64,000 nucleotides of DNA from Ampelocalamus luodianensis (GCA_036346255.1 CM070628.1:5719840-5783839), one strand, 5' to 3'; counted from the first letter of the stretch, positions 1 to 11,811 are shown. Made by a program: numbers and translations. Notes: generated from the letters alone by a model not told the origin.

Positions 1-1869
1 AACCCCGAGACCCTCTGTGCATTCTGAACTAGTCCCAGATCAGTAGCTAGCTCGCACAGTTACAACATAGATGAAATCATATCCATACAATAGAACGACT
101 AAAGAAGCAGACAAATTAATAATACATAACAGCAAAAGAACCTTATGGTCAAAGTTTTATAATGCTTGCCATGCAGGGCTAAAGTCACGATCAGGTCTAC
201 GATCAGATCTACAACCAGGTTCACGACCAGATCTATGACCAGAGTACACTTACAGCGGAACAAAACCAACTCGTAGAGGCTATTCGACATGCCCACAGGC
301 AATCGAGTGGAGGACGCCCCCTAGATTGTATGGTCTTCGAAGTAGTCGTCCTCGTAGAACTCGGTGCTCCTTGGTCTTCTTCGACGACTGATCAACAAAG
401 GGCGTATAGCCGTGAGTACATATAGTACTCGGCAAGTCGTAGGGAATAGTATGCAAAAAGTATTCATGCAAGGCTTGACAAGGATAGCTTTACGTTTAAT
501 TTGCAGAAAGCAGTATTGACAGTAATTACAGTAAGTAGATTGAAACCATAATTTAAAAGATTATTACATAAGTAAATAAATTTCTTTGAAGCAGCTCGTG
601 AACACACAATTTACTTTCTAAACCACTCGTGAACACATAGTTCACTTCCCAAACCACTCGTAACCAACCAAGACACAATTTTGAGAAAAATCTACCCCTC
701 ATGTGAAATCACCAGGCATTGTACATAACCGGGGACACGGCTATACGAATAGTTTCACACTCTGCAGAGGTTGTACAACTTGACCCACAAGAGGTAATCA
801 TCTTATACTGTCCGTTTAACACACTTCCAAGGTGTGCGACTAAGAGTTTATCACAAGGTCTTTACAAAGCTCTGTTTTGCCTCGGTTCTACTCGCTAAGG
901 ATTTGCCACACATGCCCCCTCTTACGCCGCTCACCAACCCAAATAGAACTGACTCAAAGCATTGCTAGTTAGTTGGCCAGGTCCACCCTATAAATGGAAT
1001 TGTGGTTGCACGGTATAGCCCAGATCAATGGCGTACAAAGTTAAGTCCTTAGTGGTTGCTCAGGTGAGACTACCGCAACCCATGTGCTTCGTGCACTTTG
1101 CTTCGCGCACTCCTCCTGCATAATCCGACCACTCGTCCGAGCATAAATCATTTTCGTTCAACCCGGCCAAATGACAACCCTTGCCATGGCACAACAAATT
1201 TTAATAACAGCGATATTGCGTCACAATTGACACAATTGTGACTTCGCAGCATAGTTGCTAAACAGTGGTATCACACCACAATTTCGTATATCATTAAGTT
1301 AAATTCATCATCATTGAATCATGTGATCGAGAGACCATCGCATAACTAAAGCGTGACTAAGCATAATACGCACCCATGTTGGTAGTACAATAATGTCCAG
1401 CTAAGATTACCCAACATACGATGTCCAAGGGTACATGCCAACATGTCGTTCACAAATTAATCAAGGAGTCATACTATCGAGTAGGTTTTTAGCTATTTCC
1501 CAAATAATTTTTATACAACTAGCCATGCATGTTGATATAAAATAATATAATTTTGTAAACTGGGTACGACATGATCAAAGGTCTACAATTTGCTTTCGTT
1601 GAAGAGTTGAGACGCTTCGATCGAGGTCGTCGGGTCCAAGAACTCTTCGAAAATACCAGAATCTATATGTACGAACAGAGTCAAATAAATAAGACAACTC
1701 AAAATAAAATCCAAAAGGATTACCAAACTAGAACCAAAAGAAAAGTACTGAGTTAAGAGATTTGAATCGCTTGGATCGGAGCCCTAACGGAGGAGGACGG
1801 GCTCTCGGAAGGAGGTTCGACTACAGGTGGTCGGAAGAAAGTTCCGACTGGTCAGAAGGTTTAGACTAC

Positions 1870-2062
1870 CAGGTTCAAAGAAGGATACGACAACTCAACG
1901 TGGTCGTAGGAGGGATATGACTACTCAACATGGTCGTAAGAAGGATACAACTACTCAACGTGATCGTAAGAAGGATAGAAGGATTCGACTGCTCGACGCG
2001 GTCAAAAGAAGGAAGAAGGATTCGACTGCTCGACGCGGTCGAAAGAAACACGAGGGAGAATA
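1870..2062. repeat. Degenerate ~33-40 bp tandem repeat inside the LTR
   Basis: Five imperfect units built on 'aaggat..gactactcaacatggtcgtaag' follow one another. The last two contain 'gactgctcgacgcggtc'. This is an LTR-internal minisatellite. It produces short basic ORFs that I do not regard as genes. Confidence 0.7.
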
Positions 2063-2175
2063 GGGCACAAGGAACTCACCAGGACAGAGAGAGAGAGAGA
2101 GGCCGGAGGAGGAGCTGGGGAAGGATGGCGAACGACGAACGGTGAACGCGGTTGAAGGTGGCGCGAGCACTCTGG

Positions 2176-2325
2176 CGAATTCTTTGGCGGCGAGGAGGTT
2201 GAGGACAACGTGGACTCCAACGAACTCTTCGACGGTGAGGAGATTGAGGACAGCGCGGACTCCAGCAAATTCTTTGGCGGCGAGGAGGTTGAGGACAGCG
2301 CGGACTCTAGCGAACTCTTCGGCGG
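2176..2325. repeat. 45-bp tandem repeat, about 3.3 units
   Basis: Units start with cgaattctttggcggcgagg or a close variant and end with gcgcggactccag. The period is 45 bp, a multiple of three, so every frame stays open across it. It lies in the GC-rich middle of the LTR. Confidence 0.8.
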
Positions 2326-2490
2326 AACTTGAGGCACGGCGAAAATGGGGCGAGTGCAAGAGGGGGGGGAGAGTTTGAAAGCTATGGGGGAAACAAGAGG
2401 GCATAAGAACTCCCTAGTGCTTTATTTATAGAGGAAGGAGGAGGACCAGGCGACAAGATGGAGCGGCGGGATTTGCGGTGGCGCGGTATG

Positions 2491-2595
2491 GGCGCACGGC
2501 CGGCAGGTAGGGATGGGATGGGGGCAGGTAGGGGAGGAGACTTGGCGCACGACCGACAGGTAGGGAGGGGATGGGGGCAGGTAGGGGAGGAGACA
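2491..2595. repeat. 53-bp tandem duplication
   Basis: Two copies beginning ggcgcacg(g/a)ccg(g/a)caggtag follow each other with period 53. They are G-rich, with several GGGG runs on the plus strand, and lie within the LTR. Confidence 0.75.
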
Positions 2596-3026
2596 AGAGT
2601 GGGAACGGGTACGACGGAGGCGACAATATTTAATACGACACAACGGTATTTAATGCGCAAGGACTTTTGCGATAGCCGTGATGCGACAGGAGGTAGAAGA
2701 AGGTGAGCAGAGGGGTTGACAGGCGGGGCTGGTCGTGACCGGGAGGGTGGTCATGACCAGGAGGGTGGTTGTGACCGAGACTGATCGAACGAGGAAAGGA
2801 ACGACTGACGGGAGATCGGAACAAACAGAGAAGGGAATTTTAAAGACCAGATGACTCCAATAAACTCAAAACAAATCAGGTTTTGGATTAGTTAATGTTT
2901 GATTAATTCATATTAAATTGCTTTTAACTTCCAAAATTTCAAGTTAAACTTTATAAATTCAACAAAATCAAATTGTTATTTTTATTTTAAAAAATTTCAA
3001 AAAGCCCTAAAAATTGGGATGTTACA

Positions 3027-3710
3027 AGGTCGGCAGATTAGGGTTAGGGTTCACCCGTTTAGAGTTTGGGTTCACCAGTGCCCCTCGGGTTTAGAGAGAG
3101 GCTAGGGTGGCAGCGGACCGGCAGCAGTGGCGGTGCGTCGAAGTGGCGATGGCGCCGCCGAGCACAGGCGTGGAGGAGGGCGGGGTTGGTGGAGGGTGGC
3201 GACAATCAAAGTAGTTAGGAGAGGAGGAACGGAGGCGACAACGGTACTTGGAGGCGGGGCAGAAGAAGCTTGTTGGCGGTCATTGCCGGCGCTTGAGGCG
3301 GCGCCAGTGAGGCTGCTGGGTGTGAAGTGAGTTAGGGTTGTGTTGGGTGAATTATATAGGTGAGAGAGGGAGATATGTAAGCCATATGATCTTGATTCAA
3401 CGGTGAAAAATAGACTGTAATTTTCCAAATTTTCAGACGCTTATGAAATAGACGCCCCAACAAACATACTTAGTAATTGATACGGAACACCACACCATTC
3501 CCGCACACTTGTATAGAAGTATAGAACTCAAGAACACGTGTATAGTTTTTTTTAAACCAGAACACATATATGGTTACTTTACAAGGTATATATACCAGCA
3601 GAGTTTTACTAGCTCTTTCCGCTCAAAGCCACAAAAAACAAAGACGTACACTTAAGGAAACAAAGACATCGGACTCCTTCTCCGACCATCGCCGACCGCC
3701 GGGCCGTCGA
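3027..3710. other. Intergenic segment between the LTR and the H+-ATPase gene
   Basis: 3030-3330 is GC-rich with no recognisable protein. It contains ttagggttagggtt (two telomere-like units, too few for a telomere array). 3331-3430 reads on the minus strand as a TATA-like ctatataattc followed by C-rich sequence. The part adjoining 3711 should include the 3' UTR of the H+-ATPase. No gene is supported. Confidence 0.5.
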
Positions 3711-6700
3711 TTACACGGTGTAGCTCTGCTGAATCGTCTCGATGTCGAGCCCCTTCAGCTTCACCACCGACTCGACGTGCCCCTTGAGTGTGTGCAGCTC
3801 CCTAAGTCTGCATGCAACACAACGATGCCGATTGATCATTTCACTCGCTGGCAAGATGATACGAGCAGTTGAGGGCGCCGGAGGAGGAGTTGACGGCATG
3901 GCACATCAGTACCTACCTTGCGACCTCGGCGCGCTTGGCGGCCTGCTCGGCGATCTCGGAGAGCTCCTCCTTGCTGGTGAGGAGGTCGGAGGAGGCGCTG
4001 GGCTGGTTGAGGCCGTGGAGCGTCCTCTGGTCCACCGCCCACTGTGCCTCGCGCTCGCCCTTTCCGTAGTCTTTCTTGTTGGTGAACGCCGTCTGCGCGA
4101 GACATACATCCACAGATGTTTCACTGGAACGACAAGGAACAATCAATCAAGATCACGGCAACAATGGCGATGGATGCAATCAAGATCGTGGAGGGCGCGC
4201 TAGCTTGCCTTGTTCTGGATGTTGTCCCAGCCCTTGCCGCTGAGCGAGTAGCGGATGATGAACTTGAGCACGTCGAGCGGCACGTAGGTGACGATGCTGA
4301 ACGCCCAGATGGCGCCGCCCCACTCCCACCCGATCCCCTGGATGCGGCAGAACTCCCACTCCGCGTACACCGCGATCGCCGTCGCCACCAGCTGGGCGGC
4401 GAAGAAGGCTATGACCAGGAGGAAGCCGGGGCGCTCCACGAAGGACCAGCTCCGGGACCGCGTCACGAAGATGAGCGCCTGGCTGATGATGCTCACCTGG
4501 AGGTAGAGCGCCGCCATGAGCTCCCGGTCGTTGTCGCGGATCGACCTCACGCCGAACACCTCCGTGAAGAAGTCAGTGTCGTGGGCGAGGTAGAAGAATA
4601 GGACGGTGACGAGGGCCATGTAGGTGCCGAGCACGACGCCGGTGGCGAAGATTTCCTTGAGCTTCCACGAGTCGGGGCTGGGCGACGGCTTCACGCGGTC
4701 CTTGGAGATGGTCATGATGGTGCCGTCGTTGAGGATGGCGATGATGAGCACCATGAAGGGCGCGAAGTCGAACCTCCAGATGAGCGCGATGAGCAGGAAC
4801 CCCAGCACGATGCGGATGGTGATGGACACGGCGTAGATGGTGTAGTTCTTCATGCGCTGGAAGATGGCGCGGCTCGTCAGCACCGCGCTCACGATCACGC
4901 TCAGCCCGGGCTCCGTCAGCACGATGTCCGACGCGCTCCGGGCAGCGTCCGTCGCGTCGTCCACGGCGATGCCGATGTCCGCCTTCTTCAGCGCGGGGGC
5001 GTCGTTCACGCCGTCGCCGGTCATGCCGCAGATGTGCTTCCTGTCCTGGAGCCGCTTCACGATCTCGTACTTGTGCTCCGGGAACACCCCGGCGAACCCG
5101 TCGGCCTTCTCGATAAGCTCGTCGATGGGGAGGCCGTTCACCGGGCTGTTCTTGTCACCGAGGAGGGCGGTCGAGGGGTACATGTTGGTGCCCATGCCGA
5201 GCCGGCGCCCGGTCTCCTTGGCGATGGCGAGCTGGTCGCCGGTGATCATCTTCACGTTCACGCCGAGGTGGAGCGCGCGGCGGATGGTCTCCGCGCTGTC
5301 GTGCCTCGGCGGGTCGAACAGCGGCAGCAGGCCGATGAACTGCCATGGGTCGCCGGCGCTCTCCTTGTTCTTCTCCGGGACCTGCTGGTACGACACACCG
5401 AGCGACCGGAGGCCGCGGTCGGCGTACTGGTCGATCAGGGAGTGGATCTTCTTCTCGGCCTCCGCGCCCATGTTGCAGAGCTCAATGATCTGCTCAGGGG
5501 CACCCTTGCTCACCCTGTGCCAGTCGCCATTGGAGTCGATGTAGGTGATGGCCGTGCGCTTGTCGACCGGGTTGAAGGGAAGGAAGTGGACTTCTTGGAT
5601 GCCGGCACGGGCCTCCTTGGGGTCGGCGAGCATGTTGACGATGCAGGTGTCAATGGCGTCCTGGTTCTCCACGCGAGATGCCCTGGCGGCGTAGAGGAGT
5701 ACCATCTCCTTGTCGACGCCCTTGGAGCAGACCTCGATGAGGGACTTGTCGACGGTGAGCTTGTTGAGGGTGAGGGTGCCGGTCTTGTCGCTGCAGAGCA
5801 CGTCCATGCCGGCCATCTCCTCGATGGCAGTCATGCGCTTGGTGATAGCACCCTGCTGCGACAGGCGGTGGGAGCCGATGGCCATGGTGACCGAGAGCAC
5901 GGTGGGCATGGCGATCGGGATGCCCCCAATGAGCAGCACGAGGAGGTTGTCGATGCCGTCGCGGTACGCACGGTGCTGGATCGGGTACATGACGACGATC
6001 TCGACCAGCATGCCGGCGGCGATGGAGATGATGCAGAAGTTGCCGATGGCCGTGAGCACCTGCTGGAAGTGGCCGACGTTGTTGGTGCTGTCCACGAGGT
6101 GCGCCGCCTTGCCGAAGAAGGTGTGCACGCCGGTGGCGATCACGACGGCCTCGATCTCGCCCTGCTTTACCGTGGAGCCAGAGAACACCTCCTGCCCCGG
6201 GTGCTTGTTCACCGGCAGCGACTCGCCGGTCAGCGCCGACTGGTCAATCTTGAGTGGGTCGCCTTCGAGCAGCCGCGCGTCGGCGGGGATGATGTCGCCG
6301 AGCTTGATGCTGATGATGTCACCGGGCACCAAGATGGACGCCTCCTGCTCCTCCCACCTGCCGTCCCTCAGCAGCTTGGTCTTGGGCGCCAAGCCGGCCA
6401 TGAGGGCCGCCGCGGCGTCCCCGGCGTTGACCTCCTCGATGTAGCTGATGGTGGAGTTGATGATGAGGAGCGAGACGATGCCGACGAAGTCCTGCCAGTC
6501 GGGCGCCCTGCCGCCGCCGTTGGCGAGCGCGATGGCCATGATGGCCGCGATCTCCATGACCCAGGACAGCGGGTTCCACATGAAGCCCATGAACTTGAGC
6601 AGCTTGCTCTCCTTCTTCTCCTCCAGCTTGTTGGGGCCGAACAGCCTGAGCCGGTTCTCGCCCTCGGCGCCGGAGAGCCCCTTCCGGTCGCATTTCAGCG

Positions 6701-6930
6701 TCTGGAACACCTTCTCCACGGGGATCGTCGACTGCAAAAAGCCAAAGCCTTTATCAGTTCGGTACAGAGCTCGTACTTGCAATGTATGTTGGCGCGCGAC
6801 ATTACAAATTTACACGTACAGTGCACCAGCGACGATCACTGATGAATATTCATATTCATATATATAGCAGCAGCGAACGTACCAGGTCGACGGTCTCGTC
6901 GCGGATGTCCTCCAGGGAGATGGACGCCAT
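3711..6930 (-). CDS. Plasma-membrane H+-ATPase (P3A-type proton pump), 4 exons, 947 aa
   Basis: This pump exports H+ across the plasma membrane at the cost of ATP, energising nutrient uptake and cell expansion. Exons on the minus strand are 6930-6883, 6731-4209, 4092-3917 and 3807-3711; together they give 947 residues, the normal family length. The N-terminus MASISLEDIRDETVDL identifies the start; an ATG within intron 1 would give a false N-terminus. Visible motifs are TGES (184-187), the phosphorylated Asp331 in DKTGTLT, KGAPEQ (425-430), GDGVND (588-593) and the proton-site Asp685 in ILNDGT. The C-terminal R domain follows (TAFTNKKDYGKGEREAQW, then LRELHTLKGHVESVVKLKG). The protein ends QSYTV, so the penultimate Thr that binds 14-3-3 proteins after phosphorylation is intact. 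The sequence resembles the rice OSA3/OSA7-type subfamily, but I do not assign a locus name. No frame breaks are seen. Confidence 0.97.
4093..4208 (-). other. GC-AG intron of the H+-ATPase gene
   Basis: Exon 2 ends at AAG (4211-4209) and the intron begins GCAAGC rather than GT. It ends GCGCAG before ACGGCGTTC. Without splicing, the frame continues only Ala-Ser and then a TAG stop, losing the whole regulatory C-terminus. The other two introns (6882-6732 and 3916-3808) are GT-AG. AG|GCAAG is the known consensus of plant GC donors. Confidence 0.9.
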
Positions 6931-7116
6931 GGTTGTTTTTATTAGAGGGGTAGGTGCGGCGAGCGAGCTAGCTAGGGGTGGGGGTGGCACTCACCCGCGG
7001 TGGGGAGTGGCCTTCGTGGGGCACGGAGGGAGGCCGGGGCATGCGCTGCCTGCCTGCCTCTCTCTCCGTGGATGGACGAAGGCGGCACGGCAATGCCACC
7101 CGCGCCGCGCGGCCGT

Positions 7117-7122
7117 CTTATA
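7117..7122 (-). promoter_or_regulatory. Probable TATA box of the H+-ATPase gene
   Basis: TATAAG lies on the minus strand about 190 bp upstream of the start codon, in a GC-rich CG-dense context typical of a grass promoter. Position and sequence fit; the transcription start is not known. Confidence 0.5.
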
Positions 7123-7330
7123 GGATCCGCGCGCGGCTGTGACGGGGGTGTCGTGCCGTGCGGACGCGCGCGCGGCCGAGAGCTTTTCGCGCTGGGAGGT
7201 AGCGCGCGCGCGCGGCCGGTCTGGCCGACCTGCCCGGCCTTCGTGGAGAGCCCCTGGTTTAGGCCATCGCTCGACAGGCAGAACGACACTTGTGAGTCGT
7301 AGTACGTGTCCTGCCGCGCGCGGTAGTATT

Positions 7331-7396
7331 GCAACAAAGGAAAGACTCCTTCAGGTTCATAGGTAAGCAGCAACAAAGGAAAGACTCCTTCAGGTT
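7331..7396. repeat. 39-bp-period direct duplication
   Basis: A 26-27 bp segment starting gcaacaaaggaaagactcct occurs exactly twice with a period of 39 bp. It lies upstream of the H+-ATPase promoter. Confidence 0.85.
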
Positions 7397-7399
7397 ATC

Positions 7400-9135
7400 A
7401 GGTATAGACAAGCAAAGCACACCAACGTTTAACACCAGTGTCAGGGCAACAGGACCGCCAAACGTAACTCCATTCTACACGGTGTACAGGAGATTCAGAA
7501 CCAAGGAAAAAAATCAAGAGTGCATTTAGCCGGGGAACAAGCCGGAGAACAATGCAACGTAGGAGTTTGATTGTAATATCGGTACAGATCAGGATTCAGC
7601 AATTCAGGACAAACTCGCAGTTGACATCGTGCAAAATGCCCCGTAATTGGGCCCTCTCTCTCCACAGAAATAGAACTGTCGATTTGACGGAAGTTGGGGA
7701 CAGAACAAGCTCTCCACCATGCAGCAGTAACATATACACACCAAGTCACCAAGAACCTACGTGACAGTACTTTACATGCTGCCCAGTTCCAAGAACTACC
7801 ACCAGTTCGAGAACATTAAACTAGGTAATATTTCATGCTGTTCAGAACTTCAGATCATGTACTGATCAACAGAAAGCAGAAGCAATCGATCAACACAAGA
7901 AAGTCACAGAAAATTATAATCCACTACTTCAAGAAGTCATAATTGTAAGCGCCTCATCTATTTCTCTCATCTAACACCAACAAATATTTCCAAAAAAAGG
8001 TACACATCACTTGAAATATCATATCAAATAATTCAAGAGTCAAGGCATAGTATAGCTTCAGATTGGGTGCCAGTCAGTAATCTAAAACTCTTGAGCAAAA
8101 CCACATATAATCAATTAGTCCATAAGACCCTTCTGGATATCCAATCTTGATCCACTAATTGCTTATATTTTTTCCATTACAACAGCATGTTCATGTTAAA
8201 AACCTCTAGTACCAATACCTCCAGAAATGTCTCAGTCTACAAATCACACCAACATCCTGTGCATTCCTGATGTAGCAACGCTAACAAAATTCATAAATAT
8301 AATCTAAAGAACACGCAATATGCCACTATGAAACAATATGGCTCCAATAGGGCATAAATAAAAACTTATAACCATGATACATACATGTCCATGGGCAGAT
8401 CCATGCATAAAGATCATTCCTCTGATCAAGAACCCATATATTGTTGCTGAAAGAAGTAGAAGCATTGGCAAACTCTATTACAAGATCTACAGTACTGTGG
8501 CACATACAAATCCTCACGCTGTATGATAGCTCCTTGGCTAACCCACTAACAAGAAAGAACTGATACTCCTAAAGTCCTCAGGACTATCATAGAGAGCTCT
8601 TAGCTCCCCAGTTCAATACTAGCTAGGTCATAAACCTGAAAGAACTCTAATTTTTGCAGAATACTAAATATGCACCCAGAAATTGCACATGCCTACAGCA
8701 GGTTATTACTAAACCAAGGGTCTATACTCTATACAGAAGCTATGGTATGCCAATCCCCTACCAAACAACCATTTAAACCATCCTAGATCCTAAAAAACTA
8801 TTTACCATAAAAACACTACAACAGAAATGGATTCAGACAATAGGCAGACAATCAAATTGGGCTTATAAATGGAGATCAACTGATCAAGCCACTGAACTCA
8901 GGTAAAATACAGAACTAACTTAAGCAAGATATAAAGATGGTTCTTTAATCAGCACAACATCATGATATTCCCAGTACGCTACAAGCACAACTAAGAATCT
9001 CTTTAACACAAGCAGAATCTTAAAAAGAGCATCCTGGAATCACTTGCTAGCCTGCGGAAACATGGAAACATCACGCAACTCATAAACCTTATATTCTTAT
9101 CCAAGCAGCAGCATCCGGTACCTCCCCTCCCCCGC
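7400..9135. other. Intergenic DNA, no gene recognised
   Basis: Mostly AT-rich single-copy-looking sequence between the H+-ATPase promoter and the end of the eL39 gene. All ORFs are short and resemble nothing I know. The part next to 9135 should contain the eL39 3' UTR. Confidence 0.5.
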
Positions 9136-9405
9136 TCAGAACCCGAGCTTGGTGCGGCGCCAGTGCCTGCGCTTCGCGTTGTACCTGATGGTGTTGTCGG
9201 TGCGCATGCGGATCCAGTTGGGGATGGGGCGGTTCTGCCGCATCTTCTTGGCCAGCTTCTTCTTGATCCGGAAGGTCTTGTGCGACGGCTGCACGAGACG
9301 CAAGGAAACGGAACAAGCACCGAATCAGCGAGCGGAACGCCACTAGCCCAATAACTCGAGGAGCCCAATCGCCGGGGGGCGGGGATGAACGGAGATGCGT
9401 ACCAT
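9136..9405 (-). CDS. RPL39: Cytosolic 60S ribosomal protein eL39, 51 aa, 2 coding exons
   Basis: This small, very basic protein lines the peptide exit tunnel of the 60S subunit. Exon 1 is just the start codon (9405-9403), followed at once by the donor GTACGC. The intron (9402-9289) ends GTGCAG, and exon 2 (9288-9136) reads PSHKTFRIKKKLAKKMRQNR, then PIPNWIRMRTDNTIRYNAKR, then RHWRRTKLGF and stop. Length and sequence match the universally conserved eL39. The longer ORFs over this interval run through the intron and are artefacts. The upstream region has telo-box and site II motifs typical of plant ribosomal-protein promoters. Confidence 0.97.
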
Positions 9406-9497
9406 GGTGTGGGGCAGCGAAGACGAAGGAAGCGGCGGCGGCGTCGCGAGGAAACCCTTGGATCGGAGAATCCGCAAAAAAAAAAATGGGGGCCGCG

Positions 9498-9510
9498 AGG
9501 GTTTATATGG
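9498..9510 (-). promoter_or_regulatory. TATA box fused to a telo-box upstream of eL39
   Basis: The minus strand reads CCATATAAACCCT: a TATA-like element overlapping AAACCCT, the telo-box common in plant ribosomal-protein promoters. It lies about 95 bp upstream of the eL39 start codon. Confidence 0.65.
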
Positions 9511-9588
9511 AGGAGAGCAGTGCCAGAAGAGCCTAATCCGGCTCGGTTGGTTCTTGACTTCTTGGGAATACCTGACGCCTACTACGAT

Positions 9589-9628
9589 TGGGCTGAAATC
9601 AAGCATCACAATTGGACTTTGATGGGCT
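9589..9628. promoter_or_regulatory. Two site II (TGGGCY) motifs upstream of eL39
   Basis: TGGGCT occurs at 9589-9594 and 9623-9628. Paired TGGGCY motifs next to a telo-box are the known arrangement, bound by TCP factors, in promoters of plant translation genes. Confidence 0.5.
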
Positions 9629-9699
9629 CACAAGGCTGCACCTCTAGTTCTTTACTTCATACCGTTTATATTTTTCATTTTTACGTTCTATTGAGTATT

Positions 9700-10727
9700 G
9701 ATCCAGGTAGAGGACAACTAATGTCAACGGATCAAATACCAAGCGAATAGTGGTTTTTTTTTAATATTTGTATTTATATATTTTTTAATTAATACGAATT
9801 CGAGTATACTCGAATACAAATCTAATGTTATAACGAATATGAATTGAATACCTACTTAATTCAATCGGATCCAAATATCCTATGGCATAACGAAGTTTAA
9901 TGAGTTGGCACCTGTTTATAGTAGTAATACTTATGCCCCTTTCCTATGATTTATCATGTAATCAATGATCATTGGTTCCATTTTACTACTAACCCTAGCC
10001 AATTCTACAGATATTGTAAATAAATATGTTATAAACATGTCAAATTTAGCTAAAAAGAGCATGTAAAAAGCTTTGTTGGGGGATGTGCCAAAATGAAAAA
10101 AATCAAATGCCAAATTAGAGTTCATCGTGACGACGGCCCGTTGAGACAATCAAAATGCATATATAATATGCCTAATTTGAAGATCAAATGCAAAAGATAC
10201 ATAATAGCTAATTGTTATTATGCCGAATCCGGATATTCGTATTTGATTCGACACCTATTTTGCATACCATATTCATATTTGAAAAAAACGGATACTATCC
10301 GAATTCGTATTCATTTTTCAATTTGAATGCATTTTTTATTACCACATTTGCTACCATCCGAGTATGGATGCCAGACAAAAACAAATAATCCGAATCCGTT
10401 TGACACCCCTAAATACAACCATAGGGGAATATAGGAATAAAATGAAAAGGTGCTCATAAGACCCAGTCTTCTTCTAACTCCATGCCACACTCTCTCCCTA
10501 ATGATCGATGGATGATGCTGCTACAGGGTACCCAGAATCCGACCGACTGAAGGAGGTGCTTCCGCCCCGCTGCCGCCTGTTGGTCCGCCCATGTAGAATT
10601 CATGCCAGTTCCCGTGATAAACTACTTCCTCTGCTGTTTTTTAACTACTTCTAAATATATGTAAGTTCAGACGTAGATACGATCTTCACTCTACACATTT
10701 TACTATTGTTTTTATATGTTAGTATAT
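9700..10727. other. AT-rich repeat-like intergenic DNA
   Basis: No gene. The stretch 9760-10410 has several 'cgaatt.gtatt' and 'cgaatccg' phrases and ends gaatccgtttgacacccct, a kind of terminus seen in degenerate non-autonomous grass transposons. I could not find a matching second end. Confidence 0.35.
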
Positions 10728-10785
10728 ACATATATATATATATACATATATATATATACATATACATATATATATATATACGATC

Positions 10786-10817
<32 letters not shown>

Positions 10818-10866
10818 ATATACATATACATATATATATATTATACATATACATATACATATTATA

Positions 10867-10955
<89 letters not shown>
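10728..10955. repeat. (TA)n microsatellite with interspersed CATA units
   Basis: About 230 bp of TA dinucleotides interrupted by 'catata', pure (TA)n from about 10884 onward. Long TYIYI-type ORFs here are artefacts. It abuts the left end of a Micron-like element; a second short (TA)n begins at 29819 on the other side. Confidence 0.95.
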
Positions 10956-10959
<4 letters not shown>

Positions 10960-11207
10960 AATACTTTCTACTCCCGGGAGTAGTTACTCCTACCTTTGAT
11001 ATACCACCTAAAAGAACTTGACATACTCCATTATCACTTTGGGTATACTCATATACTAATTATAAGATACTACTATGTGAACTACACTAAAATTTGCAAA
11101 AGAGTCCATAGTTTTTAGCATATTTTGTAAATACCTTCATATTCGCACATAAAAATGAGTATATCTAAAAATTATACATACCACCTCTGAAAATGTGTAA
11201 ATACCAC
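10956..11207. mobile_element. Micron-like element, left part (split by a gypsy insertion)
   Basis: The sequence starts directly after (TA)n. Near its end it carries CTACTCCCGGGAGTAGTTAC (10970-10989), whose exact reverse complement lies at 29783-29802 near the other end. Joining 10956-11207 to 29688-29818 gives about 383 bp flanked on both sides by (TA)n. That is the structure described for Micron, a rice element that targets (TA)n microsatellites; the family call rests on structure and memory. Confidence 0.65.
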
Positions 11208-11811
11208 TGTCGTAGTGAGAAGACTAGACAGTAAGAAATGGAGACCCCTCGTGCAGATGAGACGAGGGGGGTGAACAGGGGTTCGGTCTTTATTGATCCC
11301 CCCTTTTAAGTTACAGGGTAGGGGGCTATTTATAGCTTCCCGACATGATACATGGAAATACATACATACCCCTAACAAAGTACATTAGCCCTAGGGGCAG
11401 TAGGGTCTTTTACGCGCCCTACGCGTAGCCTCTGGTTCACGATGCACCCTTGTGGACATGGTCTATCTTCAGGGGGTGCGCCTGGTCTACCGCTCTTATG
11501 GACCCCGTATTCTCCGACGGTCCTCTGCCGACTTCCCTGCGAGGTCTCTTTGGTCTTGCCGAGGGGTCTTCGGGATGTCTCCAAGGGGTCTTCGGGGTCC
11601 TCCGCGGGGTCTTCGGGATCCCTCCGAGGGGTCTTCGGGGTCCTCCGCGGGGTCTTCGGGGTCCTCCGCGGGGTCTTCGGGATCCTCCGCAGGGGCTTCG
11701 GGATGCCTCCGAGGGGTCTTCGGGGCCTTCTCCGAGTATGTCTTTGGAAGGCCCTTTTGGTGCAATCGTGCTTCGCCGGGTCGTGGGGCCGATGGGGGCG
11801 TCCCTACGACA
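11208..11811 (-). repeat. 3' LTR of element B (604 bp)
   Basis: It matches 29071-29682 over its full length. It holds a minus-strand TATAAATA at 11334-11327 and a 21-22 bp minisatellite (11558-11730). It begins right after the ACCAC duplication and ends CTACGACA. Confidence 0.93.
11558..11730. repeat. 21-22 bp LTR minisatellite, 8 units
   Basis: Units read (c)gaggggtcttcggggtcctc or cgcggggtcttcgggatcctc. The other LTR has nine units (29408-29602); the segment gaggggtctt to ccgagtatg is 180 bp here and 202 bp there. In the minus frame the array encodes EDPEDPA-like peptides, which are artefacts. Confidence 0.9.

Larger units (their letters stand above)
1..3026 (-). mobile_element. Tekay/Del-type Ty3-gypsy LTR (left end at or just beyond the window edge)
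   Basis: Read on the minus strand the element starts at 3026 with TGTAACATCCCAATTTTTAG, the usual opening of Tekay/Del LTRs of grasses. A block with the motif gttgtacaacctctgcaga (plus strand 761-779 reversed) recurs at 39420-39438 in the plus orientation and, weaker, near 50050, inside two other LTRs described here. Position 1 lies close to the LTR's 3' end (a ggtctcggggtt tail). No internal gag or pol is in view, so it may be a solo LTR or the terminal LTR of an element extending left. The ORFs in it are not convincing genes. Confidence 0.75.

Noticed and set aside
3031..3050. Telomere-like ttagggttaggg
   Set aside because: Only two units; no array, so chance or a repeat remnant.
5034..6842. 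602-codon plus-strand ORF opposite the H+-ATPase
   Set aside because: It is the antisense shadow of the GC-rich ATPase exon; composition (His, Gly, Asp, Val rich) has no domain and the minus strand is clearly coding.
10706..11021. Tyr/Ile repeat ORFs
   Set aside because: They are translations of the (TA)n microsatellite.
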